The notes beneath the pieces are model-generated. The model saw only the letters and a program-made list of their open reading frames with translations, ran no database searches and was not told the DNA's origin. 64,000 nt of DNA from Bdellovibrio reynosensis (GTDB taxonomy: Bacteria; Bdellovibrionota; Bdellovibrionia; Bdellovibrionales; Bdellovibrionaceae): assembly GCF_022814725.1 (NCBI RefSeq), contig NZ_CP093442.1, forward strand, positions 2,480,001 through 2,544,000, in the 5' to 3' direction. Positions 44,965 to 54,890 of this stretch are shown in pieces; the stretch's first letter is position 1, and each line of letters begins with the position of its first letter. A program made the position numbers and the translations under genes.

Positions 44965-45297
44965 CTACGCAAGACGTAGAGCGATAATCAATGCGTAGAT
45001 TACTAGAGACTCGATAAGTGCTAGACCCAAGATCATTGGGATCAATAGTTTACCAGAAGCCGCTGGGTTACGAGCGATACCGTCAAGAGCTGTAGCTGCA
45101 GTTTTACCTTGAGCCATAGCGCCACCGAATACAGACAATGCGATAGCGATAGCAGCTGCGATAGCAACCAAACCGCGGTCAGCAGGAACTGCAGCAGTAG
45201 CAGTCGTAGTAGCTTCAACAGCAGCAGGAGCTGCTTCTTGAGCGAATGCAGATACAGAAGCCAACATAGCAACCATAGCAACGATCATTTTTTTCAT
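44965..45297 (-). CDS. atpE: ATP synthase Fo subunit c
   Basis: A 110-residue proteolipid, longer than the usual 75-85. It begins with a signal-peptide-like segment (MKKMIVAMVAMLASVSAFAQ) and an Ala/Thr-rich spacer, then two membrane helices joined by the loop GIARNPAASGK (RNP in place of the common RQP). The ion-binding carboxylate is Glu96 in LIESLVIYALI. Gln63, Ser97 and Tyr101 sit at positions that coordinate sodium in known sodium c-rings. A ring of these subunits rotates in the inner membrane. The start has GAGGAGAAT upstream. Last visible gene of the leftward atpZ-I-B-E set. Confidence 0.95.
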   Translation of the reverse strand: MKKMIVAMVAMLASVSAFAQEAAPAAVEATTTATAAVPADRGLVAIAAAIAIALSVFGGAMAQGKTAATALDGIARNPAASGKLLIPMILGLALIESLVIYALIIALRLA

Positions 45298-45336
45298 GTG
45301 ATATTCTCCTCTAAATAGAGTGGTTAATTTTGCTTC

Positions 45337-46026
45337 TTAGTGGTCGTGTGCAATCGCAAATGCCACATAAACCATTGAAAGCAATGTAAATACAAAAGCT
45401 TGAACAAAGCAGACGAACAATCCCATCATGTAGAATGGAATTGGTACGCCGATTGGAACTAAATCAAGGAACACAGAAAGTACTGTGTGGTCGCCCATCA
45501 TTACGTTCGCAAGACGAAGACCCAAAGAGAAAGGACGAACCATGTGTGAAACAAGTTCGATCACAAACATCAATGGAGCTAAGAAGATCACCGGACCCAT
45601 AAAGTGTTTAAGGTAAGCGACGATGCCGTTTTCTTTGATACCTTGGAAGTTATAAACCAAGAACATCAACACACCGAAACCGAAAGTGGTGTTGATATTT
45701 TCTGTCGCAGGAGTCATCCCTGGGATCATTCCGATTAAGTTATTAAATAAGATAAAGAAGAAGACTGACGTGAAGAACGGAACGTAGTGTTTGCCGTGTT
45801 CGCCGATAACCATGTCGGCAAGTCCCGACATCATTTCTGTTAGCATCTCCATGATTCCACGAAGAGAAAATTTGCTAGCAGGAAGAATCGCTGCTTCACC
45901 TTTACCAAGTGCTGCGCGAGCGGCAAGGCCGATACCTGCGGCTGCAACAGTTGCAACACCAAGAGTAGCAACGTGAGAGTAGTGGTGACCAACACCAGGA
46001 ATAAGTTGAGTCCAGTTAAACGACAT
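45337..46026 (-). CDS. atpB: ATP synthase Fo subunit a
   Basis: A 229-residue membrane subunit forming the ion half-channels beside the c-ring. It has about five or six hydrophobic helices. The conserved arginine lies in FSLGLRLANVMMGDH and the C-terminal helix VPIPFYMMGLFVCFVQAFVFTLLSMVYVAFA is typical. The N-terminal region (VGHHYSHVATLGVATVAAAGIGLAARAAL) matches bacterial atpB. The start lies behind GAAGGAAA and overlaps the atpI gene by 11 bases. The F1 genes and the b subunit are not in this window. Confidence 0.96.
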   Translation of the reverse strand: MSFNWTQLIPGVGHHYSHVATLGVATVAAAGIGLAARAALGKGEAAILPASKFSLRGIMEMLTEMMSGLADMVIGEHGKHYVPFFTSVFFFILFNNLIGMIPGMTPATENINTTFGFGVLMFLVYNFQGIKENGIVAYLKHFMGPVIFLAPLMFVIELVSHMVRPFSLGLRLANVMMGDHTVLSVFLDLVPIGVPIPFYMMGLFVCFVQAFVFTLLSMVYVAFAIAHDH

Positions 46027-46372
46027 TGTCTTTTCCTTCTCTAGAGGCTTCTTTCACTGCAAATGAAATTGCGGAAAGAATTAAGCTTGCGACTCCCATG
46101 GAAAACCACAAAGGGCTAAACCACGAAAGTTTAACAAGCGTAAAGATAATAATCCCTAAAATCGCGTACTTAAATACAATGATCCCGATAGCCAGGGCAA
46201 TCAATTTCTTACGAAAGATCAAGCTAAAGCCAACAGCAAGAAGAATACAGCTTGTAAGGATGGTTAAAGAGCCAGCGACAAATGAAAGGGCTTGCTGAGG
46301 CGCGTAAAAATATTGAAGTAACAACCCACCAATTAGGGTCACTACCGATTGAACTATCAGAACTATCTTCAT
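46016..46372 (-). CDS. atpI: ATP synthase subunit I (AtpI-like)
   Basis: A 118-residue four-helix membrane protein: MKIVLIVQSVVTLIGGLLLQY, SLTILTSCILLAVGFSLIF, KLIALAIGIIVFKYAILGIIIF, LWFSMGVASLILSAISFAV. This fits subunit I, an assembly factor for the c-ring encoded in front of atpB. The ATG at 46372 starts one base after the atpZ-like stop; a longer frame begins at 46402 inside that gene. Identification rests on topology and position more than on motifs. Confidence 0.8.
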   Translation of the reverse strand: MKIVLIVQSVVTLIGGLLLQYFYAPQQALSFVAGSLTILTSCILLAVGFSLIFRKKLIALAIGIIVFKYAILGIIIFTLVKLSWFSPLWFSMGVASLILSAISFAVKEASREGKDNVV

Positions 46373-46373
46373 T

Positions 46374-46607
46374 TTATTGAACGGGCCCTTTAGGGCCTGC
46401 ATCCTGTTTTTCTTCCTGCTTTTGCATACGGCGCAAAAGCCAGATAACCCGCCACAACCATCCGATTAAAGCCGCAAACGAAAGGCCGACAAATATAAGG
46501 CCCTTCGAGTTGTACTTCCGATCAAGGTATTCGCCAAGGTAAAAACATCCGATGATAAGACCGACAAGTTCAAAGCCCATCGATGCAAAAATTATATAGT
46601 TTTTCAT
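46374..46607 (-). CDS. AtpZ-like Fo-associated small membrane protein
   Basis: A 77-residue protein with two hydrophobic segments: MGFELVGLIIGCFYLGEYLDRKYNSKGLIFVG, then LSFAALIGWLWRVIWLLRRMQKQEE. The pattern GYxxGxxLDxxxxT..P of the AtpZ/AtpQ family is recognisable in a divergent form (LGEYLDRKYNSKG). Located at the head of the Fo operon, as AtpZ usually is. The start codon overlaps the stop of the upstream TPR lipoprotein gene (TAATG). Confidence 0.75.
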   Translation of the reverse strand: MKNYIIFASMGFELVGLIIGCFYLGEYLDRKYNSKGLIFVGLSFAALIGWLWRVIWLLRRMQKQEEKQDAGPKGPVQ

Positions 46608-47404
46608 TACTTCCTATATCCTTTCGCACCCGGAGCATTCTTCATGCGTTCTTGAAGTCGTTTAATACGAAGTTCAATGTATTCCGGTGGACTGTACTTA
46701 CCGCGATATTGTTCCAAAATGCCGATGGCACTTTTAAAATCAAAATTCTCTTCGTAACAAACAGCCAAAATCAAAGCCACGTTTTCTTGCACTGCTTTTT
46801 CAGGATACTTTTGAATTAACATCTTAAAAATATCCGCGGCTTTTGAAAATTCCTTTTTGCCAACTAGGATATTGCCCTTAAGCATCAAAGCATTAAAGCG
46901 AATGTTGTCATCACTTTTCAGCAGCAATAAAGAATCAATCTCTGATTCTGACTGAAAAAAGTTATTTAAGTAATACTGGGATCTTGCGATGTTCATTTTA
47001 TATTGAGCCGCTTCTTGATCCGTGTGAGGCATTTGTTGAAGTTTGCTATATTCGATGATCGCAAGACTATAGTTCTGCAGATTATTAAAATAGATCGAAG
47101 CAATCTGTTTTTGCGCTTCTAGACGCTCTTTTTCGTCCAAAGAATGTAAAACAATGAACTGATAATAAGAAATCGCCTTATTAAAATCCTTCACTTCAAA
47201 AAACGAAATGCGCGCGGCCTCGCGGGCAGCTTCTAGTGGATATTTAGTTGGACGATTTCTTTTAATGACTCGATCAAGATAACCCAAGGCCGTGCGATAA
47301 TGCTCTTGGGTTATGGCTTTTTGCGCTTGTTTAAATTCCGCCTCCTCCTGGGAGGAGCAGGCGGTCAGTGCTAGCACTAGGATGACCAGTAGTGCTCTGG
47401 TCAT
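46607..47404 (-). CDS. TPR-repeat lipoprotein (BamD-like architecture)
   Basis: A 265-residue lipoprotein: MTRALLVILVLALTAC with lipobox LTAC (Cys about 16), then about five helical hairpin repeats (AEFKQAQKAITQEHYRTALGYLDRVI; AISYYQFIVLHSLDEKERLEAQKQIASIYF; LVGKKEFSKAADIFKMLIQKYPEKA). The arrangement resembles BamD-like TPR lipoproteins but no decisive signature was found. The ATG at 47404 starts one base after the gyrA stop, so it follows gyrA in one transcript, and its own stop overlaps the atpZ-like start. Thus gyrA, this gene and the Fo genes form a continuous run. Confidence 0.82.
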   Translation of the reverse strand: MTRALLVILVLALTACSSQEEAEFKQAQKAITQEHYRTALGYLDRVIKRNRPTKYPLEAAREAARISFFEVKDFNKAISYYQFIVLHSLDEKERLEAQKQIASIYFNNLQNYSLAIIEYSKLQQMPHTDQEAAQYKMNIARSQYYLNNFFQSESEIDSLLLLKSDDNIRFNALMLKGNILVGKKEFSKAADIFKMLIQKYPEKAVQENVALILAVCYEENFDFKSAIGILEQYRGKYSPPEYIELRIKRLQERMKNAPGAKGYRK

Positions 47405-47405
47405 C

Positions 47406-49886
47406 TTAGTGAGTGACTCCTTCAGGAGCCGGTGTTGTTTCTTCTGGAGTGACTTCTTCTTCAACCACGGCAACGCCTGTCACTGTCTCTTCTTTGTCGT
47501 CCAAGTTGATCAAACGAACACCTTGAGTATTACGGCCAAGAACAGAGATATCAGTCACTTTCATACGGATAACCTGTCCATTGTCAGTGGAAAGAATAAG
47601 TTCCATTTTTTCAGAAACTTTTTTCGTTCCGATAACAAGGCCCACTTTGTCTGTGGTTTTTTGCGTGATGATACCAACACCGCCACGAGACTGAATTCTA
47701 TATTCTTCAGTTTCAGAGCGTTTGCCGTAACCTTTTGATGTCACCATTAAGATGGTATCTTTAGTTCCTTTTTCAAGAACTTCCATCGCCACAACAATAT
47801 CATCTTTAGCAAGAGTGATCGCTTTCACGCCACGAGCGGTACGGCCCATGCCGCGCACGTCGTTTTCGTTAAAGCGAATCGACATACCTTCTTTGGTCGC
47901 AATAAAGATATCGCTTTGACCGTCTGAAATCTTAACGTCGATAACGCCGTCATCAAGATCTGTAGTTAAAGCGATAATGCCTGCGGTACGTGGGTTCGCG
48001 AACGCATCCAAAGATGTTTTCTTAATCACACCTTTTTCAGTCAACATCACCACGAATTTATTTTCGCTAAATTCATTTACAGGCAAGATCGAACGAACAT
48101 TTTCGCCACTAGATAACTGAACCACGTTTGCTAAAGATTTACCCTTAGAAGTTCTAGTGCCTAGTGGAAGTCTATGAACTTTCACCCAGTAAGCTTTACC
48201 TTTATCAGTAAAGATCAAAAGCATGGTCTTAGTCGAAGCAGAGAAGATGTCTGTGACATAGTCTTCTTCTTTCGTTTCCATACCTTTAAGACCTTTACCA
48301 CCACGTTTTTGCACGCGGTATTCTTGCGCTGGGATACGTTTGATTAAACCTGTGTTTGTCACAGTCACAACCATTTGTTCGTCAGCGATAAGATCTTCAT
48401 CTTCGATATCATTCAAATCGCCCGTGATTTGCGTACGGCGCGGATCTGCGTAACGTTTTTTGATATCTTCTAGTTCTGTCACGATAATTTTGTAAATTTC
48501 GCGAACATCTGAAAGGACGAATTTCAACCAGTCGATTTGTTTCATCAACTCTGCTAGTTCAGCGATGATTTTATCACGCTCTAAACCAGTCAAACGTTGC
48601 AAACGCATTTCTAGAATTGCTACTGCTTGTTTTTCAGAGAATTCGAATTTCGACATCAACGCTTCACGAGCTGTATTAGCTTCTTTTGAAGCGCGGATGG
48701 TTTTGATCACTTCTTCGATGTGGTCTAAAGCTTTCTTTAAACCTTCTAAGATGTGGGCGCGTTCCTGAGCTTTTTTAAGTTCGAAAATACAACGTTTCGT
48801 AACAACGTCACGACGGTGATCAACGAACGCTTCAAGCATGCCTTTAAGATCGAAAGTAACCGGTTGGTTTTTCGCATCCAAAGCAAGCATGATAATACCG
48901 AAGCTTGTTTGCAGTTGGGTGTACTTGTAAAGTCTATTCAAGATCACGCTTGCGTTTTCACCACGTTTTAAAGTGATTACGATACGCATACCTTCACGCG
49001 AAGACTCGTCACGGATATCAGAGATACCTTCAACTTGCTTATCACGAACAAGGTCCGCAATGCTTTCAATCAATTTTGCTTTATTAACTTGGTACGGAAT
49101 TTCCGTAACGATGATTTCTTCACGGTCTTTGGCTTGAACGATTTCAGCAACCGCTTTAAGCGAAATAATACCACGGCCTTTTTTGTAAGCCTGAAGAATA
49201 CCTTCACGACCCGCGATCACACCGTAAGACGGGAAGTCTGGGCCTTTGATGTGCACTAATAAATCTTCTAGTTGGCAATCAGGGTTGTTGATCAAGTGAA
49301 CGCAACCATCGATCACTTCACCCAAGTTGTGCGGTGGAATGTTCGTCGCCATACCTACGGCGATACCCGTAGAACCATTCACTAAAAGATTTGGGAATTT
49401 TGCTGGAAGAACTAACGGAACTTCTAATGAGTCATCGTAGTTCGGTCCAAATGGAATCGTTTCTTTATCGATATCCATTAGCAGTTCTTCTGCTAAGTGG
49501 GTCATTCTGATTTCTGTGTAACGCATGGCTGCTGCGTTATCACCATCGATAGAACCGAAGTTTCCTTGTCCATCCTCAAGTGGATATCTCAAAGAGAAAT
49601 CCTGGGCCATACGAACCATAGTTTCGTAAACCGCAGAGTCACCATGTGGATGGTATTTACCGATGACGTCTCCGACCACACGAGCAGACTTTAAGTAGGG
49701 TCTGTTCGGGCGGTTGTTCATTTCATTTTGCGCAAACAAAACACGGCGGTGAACCGGCTTTAAACCGTCACGCACGTCTGGAAGAGCACGACCCACGATA
49801 ACTGACATGGAATACTGAAGGTAGGCTTCACGCATTTCCTTGTTGATATCGACGAGAGTTACACCTTTTTCATTCATATTATCCAT
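47406..49886 (-). CDS. gyrA: DNA gyrase subunit A
   Basis: An 826-residue type II topoisomerase subunit that breaks and rejoins DNA. The catalytic tyrosine is in AAMRYTEIRM, the quinolone region is HPHGDSAVYETMVRMAQ (Ser and Glu at the two resistance positions), and there is a coiled-coil ILEMRLQRLTGLERDKI. The C-terminal beta-pinwheel has blades such as NTGLIKRIPAQEY, with a GyrA-box-like QRGGKGLKGME. Start MDNMNEKGVTLVDINKEMREAYLQYSM. It lies 41 bases after gyrB and runs into the TPR lipoprotein gene. A family A hairpin repeat occupies the gyrB-gyrA gap. Confidence 0.98.
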   Translation of the reverse strand: MDNMNEKGVTLVDINKEMREAYLQYSMSVIVGRALPDVRDGLKPVHRRVLFAQNEMNNRPNRPYLKSARVVGDVIGKYHPHGDSAVYETMVRMAQDFSLRYPLEDGQGNFGSIDGDNAAAMRYTEIRMTHLAEELLMDIDKETIPFGPNYDDSLEVPLVLPAKFPNLLVNGSTGIAVGMATNIPPHNLGEVIDGCVHLINNPDCQLEDLLVHIKGPDFPSYGVIAGREGILQAYKKGRGIISLKAVAEIVQAKDREEIIVTEIPYQVNKAKLIESIADLVRDKQVEGISDIRDESSREGMRIVITLKRGENASVILNRLYKYTQLQTSFGIIMLALDAKNQPVTFDLKGMLEAFVDHRRDVVTKRCIFELKKAQERAHILEGLKKALDHIEEVIKTIRASKEANTAREALMSKFEFSEKQAVAILEMRLQRLTGLERDKIIAELAELMKQIDWLKFVLSDVREIYKIIVTELEDIKKRYADPRRTQITGDLNDIEDEDLIADEQMVVTVTNTGLIKRIPAQEYRVQKRGGKGLKGMETKEEDYVTDIFSASTKTMLLIFTDKGKAYWVKVHRLPLGTRTSKGKSLANVVQLSSGENVRSILPVNEFSENKFVVMLTEKGVIKKTSLDAFANPRTAGIIALTTDLDDGVIDVKISDGQSDIFIATKEGMSIRFNENDVRGMGRTARGVKAITLAKDDIVVAMEVLEKGTKDTILMVTSKGYGKRSETEEYRIQSRGGVGIITQKTTDKVGLVIGTKKVSEKMELILSTDNGQVIRMKVTDISVLGRNTQGVRLINLDDKEETVTGVAVVEEEVTPEETTPAPEGVTH

Positions 49887-49901
49887 AATTCACCAACTCT
49901 A

Positions 49902-49925
49902 TCTACACTTCGACTTTGTCGAAAA
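49902..49925 (-). repeat. Family A hairpin repeat copy between gyrB and gyrA
   Basis: On the minus strand reads CGACAAAGTCGAAGTGTAGA, which agrees at all but two of 20 positions with the unit repeated upstream of dnaB (CGACGAAGTCGGAGTGTAGA). The inner CGAC/GTCG hairpin is kept. It occupies nearly the whole 41-base intergenic gap and has the same orientation relative to transcription as the dnaB copies. Confidence 0.7.
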
Positions 49926-49927
49926 AA

Positions 49928-52378
<2,451 letters not shown>

Positions 52379-52402
52379 TCAGCTTAAAAAACTGAGGGAG
52401 CA

Positions 52403-53527
52403 TCACTCAAGAATGTGACCATCCTTGATACGCATCACAGAAAGCTGATCGAGGCTGAAAGAATCGGGCAGTGTGAAATCCGTCGTCGTTACAAAAATCT
52501 GCGTATTGATTTCGTGTAGGAACGTAATCAAGGCTTCTCTTTTGCCCTTATCGAGTTCGGATAAAACATCGTCCAACATCAGCACAGGATAGGTCCCGTG
52601 AGCCTTACGATGATACACGATTTGAGCCATTTTGAAAGACAATATGATCGCTCTTTGCTGCCCTTGGCTACAATAAAATCTTGAGTCTTTTTGACCATAT
52701 AGGAACACGATATCGTGCTTGTGAGGACCTACTAAACTAGTGCCGCTCGAAAGCTCCGCATCATGAAGTTCTTGAATGCGTTTTTGAAGTGCAAAAAAGA
52801 CTTCTTCTCGGGAAAAATTCAGCGCATTTTGATCGCTAATCACATATTCCACTGAGATATCCACATCGAAATTCCCAGAAATGTATTGCATGGCATTATT
52901 AAACTCTTTGGCCAAACCGTTCAAAGCACTGATGCGGGCATAGGCGAAATCGGCCCCTAAACGCAAGAATTGGGGGTTTAGGCTGTCCAAAAGGTTCTGG
53001 GTGAGTATTTTATCGTTTAAACCCTCTACGTAGTTTTTAAGTATCTTATTGCGCGTTTTCAGCGCTTTTCGATAATCGGCGATCAAATCGGCATTTTTGC
53101 GATCAAAGGTCACTAGCAACTCATCCACCAGTTCACGGCGGTGATCAGCACCTTCTTTGATCGATGCTAAACTTTCAGGACTAAACACAACACTAGCAAA
53201 AATTTTTCGAATATCTGTCGAAGTCACTTTCTTATCGTTCAAAGTTAAAACTTTGCGACTTTTCGTAAGCCCTAATTTTAATTTGTAATGAAGATCGTTC
53301 TGAGTAATCAGAGCTTGAATAAGCGCCTGCTGATTATTCGAATTGATAAGAGTGGAGTTATCACTGTAGCGAAAAGAATCGCCTTGGGAAATTAGATACA
53401 AAGCCTCTAGTAAGTTTGTTTTACCTTGGCCGTTCTCTCCTAAAAAAACATTCACACGCGGAGAGAAAGAGAACACTACGTCCCGATAATTGCGAAAATT
53501 AACAAGACGTAGTTTTTCGAAAATCAT
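52403..53527 (-). CDS. recF: DNA replication and repair protein RecF
   Basis: A 374-residue SMC/RecN-like ATPase that loads RecA at gaps with RecO and RecR. Walker A GENGQGKTNLLEALYL near residue 33, ABC-type signature YCSQGQQRAIILSFKMAQ, Walker B YPVLMLDDVLSELD. The ATG at 53527 overlaps the last base of the dnaN stop (TAATG) and starts the family sequence MIFEKLRLVNFRNY; a longer in-frame start within dnaN was rejected. Confidence 0.97.
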   Translation of the reverse strand: MIFEKLRLVNFRNYRDVVFSFSPRVNVFLGENGQGKTNLLEALYLISQGDSFRYSDNSTLINSNNQQALIQALITQNDLHYKLKLGLTKSRKVLTLNDKKVTSTDIRKIFASVVFSPESLASIKEGADHRRELVDELLVTFDRKNADLIADYRKALKTRNKILKNYVEGLNDKILTQNLLDSLNPQFLRLGADFAYARISALNGLAKEFNNAMQYISGNFDVDISVEYVISDQNALNFSREEVFFALQKRIQELHDAELSSGTSLVGPHKHDIVFLYGQKDSRFYCSQGQQRAIILSFKMAQIVYHRKAHGTYPVLMLDDVLSELDKGKREALITFLHEINTQIFVTTTDFTLPDSFSLDQLSVMRIKDGHILE

Positions 53528-54633
53528 TAGATTCTCATAGGCATCACAACGCAAGTGTAAGAACTGTCGTTATGAGGTCTCATCAATCCTGGGGATAAGT
53601 GATCATTTAATTCAAAATCGATTTTATCTTGGTTCATGCTAGTTAAAATATCTGTGATGTATTTAGCATTGAAACCAATTTTAATTTCATTACCTGCGTA
53701 ATCCACTTCGATTTCTTCTTTTGCGTCTCCTAGTTCAGGATTGTTCGAAGAAATTTCCATGCGACCGTTTGTCAGGTTCAACAATACCGCTTTTGATTTT
53801 GCATTCGCCAAAAGTGATACGCGTTTAAGTGAAGTTAAGAAAGCATCACGGTTGATCATCACTTTTTGCGGAAGCTTCTGTGGAATAAACTGTTGATAAT
53901 TCGGGTACTTTCCTTCGATCAAACGAATCATCAGGATTGTTGATGAATGCTTAAGTACGAATTGAGATCCTTCAATCGCGATTTCCACATTTCCTTCAAT
54001 GCCTTCTAAAATCTTTTTGATTTCATGAAGACCTTTTCTAGGAATGATCACTCCTTGAGTCGCTGCCACTTTCACTTCAGACAATGGCTTATTAACCAAA
54101 CTCATTCTGTGACCGTCAGTAGCAACCATTTTAAATCCAGCTTGTGGACTTAATTCAAAGAACACACCGTTAAGGTGATAACGTGTTTCATCGTTTGATA
54201 CAGAGTAAATTGTTTTATCAATCATCTCTTTCAAAACTTGTGCATCAATGCTGATGAAACCTTGAGAGTTGTAAGTAGGGAAGATCGGATATTCTTCAGC
54301 AGAGATACCAACAATTTTTGAAGTGTACTTACCTTGTTTAATCTCTAACCAATTATTTTCTTTTTTAATTAAAGTGATTGGTCCTTCAGAAAGTTCTTTA
54401 GCGATGTCGAAAAGACTTTTTGCGCTTACTGCCACTTTACCTGGCTGATGAACTTGAACCTTGATTTGGTCAGTAAGGCTGACTTCCAAATCTGTGGCAA
54501 AAACTTTAAGAGAGTTCTGGTCTGCTTCCAAAAGAACATTGATCAGAATTGGCATTGTGTTGCGCTTTTCTACGATGTTCTGTGTTTTACCGATAAGGCC
54601 TAATAGATCTCTCTTATCAATTTCTAGTTTCAT
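53527..54633 (-). CDS. dnaN: DNA polymerase III beta sliding clamp
   Basis: A 368-residue clamp: MKLEIDKRDLLGLIGKTQNIVEKRNTMPILINVLLEA, three topologically similar domains, VATDGHRMSLVNKPL and a C-terminus SYTCVVMPMRI matching the clamp family ending (xxxVMPMRL). It encircles DNA and tethers polymerase III. The start lies behind AGAGGATGAA. oriC separates it from dnaA. Confidence 0.98.
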   Translation of the reverse strand: MKLEIDKRDLLGLIGKTQNIVEKRNTMPILINVLLEADQNSLKVFATDLEVSLTDQIKVQVHQPGKVAVSAKSLFDIAKELSEGPITLIKKENNWLEIKQGKYTSKIVGISAEEYPIFPTYNSQGFISIDAQVLKEMIDKTIYSVSNDETRYHLNGVFFELSPQAGFKMVATDGHRMSLVNKPLSEVKVAATQGVIIPRKGLHEIKKILEGIEGNVEIAIEGSQFVLKHSSTILMIRLIEGKYPNYQQFIPQKLPQKVMINRDAFLTSLKRVSLLANAKSKAVLLNLTNGRMEISSNNPELGDAKEEIEVDYAGNEIKIGFNAKYITDILTSMNQDKIDFELNDHLSPGLMRPHNDSSYTCVVMPMRI

Positions 54634-54711
54634 TTCATCCTCTAGTTCAGAATCTATCTTTGAGCTCTTCTTTGAACTCTCTTAATACCTATTACTTATA
54701 TATATAAATAC

Positions 54712-54726
54712 TAGTAGTAGTAGTAG
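54712..54726 (+). promoter_or_regulatory. DnaA-trio element
   Basis: Five consecutive TAG trinucleotides on the plus strand, read 3'-GAT on this strand, matching the DnaA-trio consensus. It lies between the AT-rich DUE and the DnaA-box side. Known role: guides DnaA filament formation on single-stranded DNA. Confidence 0.75.
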
Positions 54727-54780
54727 GGGCGTGGAAAACCTAACAAATCCCCTAAATCCCTGTAAACACTAAAAAACAGT

Positions 54781-54789
54781 TGTGGATAA
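54781..54789 (+). promoter_or_regulatory. Perfect DnaA box
   Basis: TGTGGATAA equals the reverse complement of the consensus TTATCCACA. It is the only perfect box in the dnaA-dnaN gap, about 55 bases from the trio. Confidence 0.85.
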
Positions 54790-54890
54790 TGGCTCTGCAT
54801 AATTCTGCTGAAAAGGGCTCGATTTTGGGGGTAACTTGGATCCACAATCCAAACCCCTGAATCTTCCACAGCCCTTTCCACAGTCCACAT

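Larger units (their letters stand above)
54634..54890. other. Chromosomal replication origin oriC
   Basis: The 257-base dnaA-dnaN gap. Left to right on the plus strand: an AT-rich segment (54688-54711, TATATATATAAATA), five TAG trinucleotides (54712-54726), a GC-rich stretch GGGGCGTGG, a perfect DnaA box TGTGGATAA (54781-54789), and further box-like sites (GGATCCACA 54838-54846, TTCCACA 54864-54870, TTTCCACAG 54875-54882, GTCCACA 54883-54889). The order unwinding region, trio, GC cluster, box is that of B. subtilis-type origins. Assignment is also supported by dnaA, dnaN, recF, gyrB and gyrA next to it and by the strand switch. Confidence 0.85.

Noticed and set aside
44775-44987. 70-codon open frame in the structured region behind atpE
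   Set aside because: It has an improbable composition (many Arg, Cys and Thr residues), no ribosome site, and crosses strong inverted repeats; a non-coding explanation fits better.
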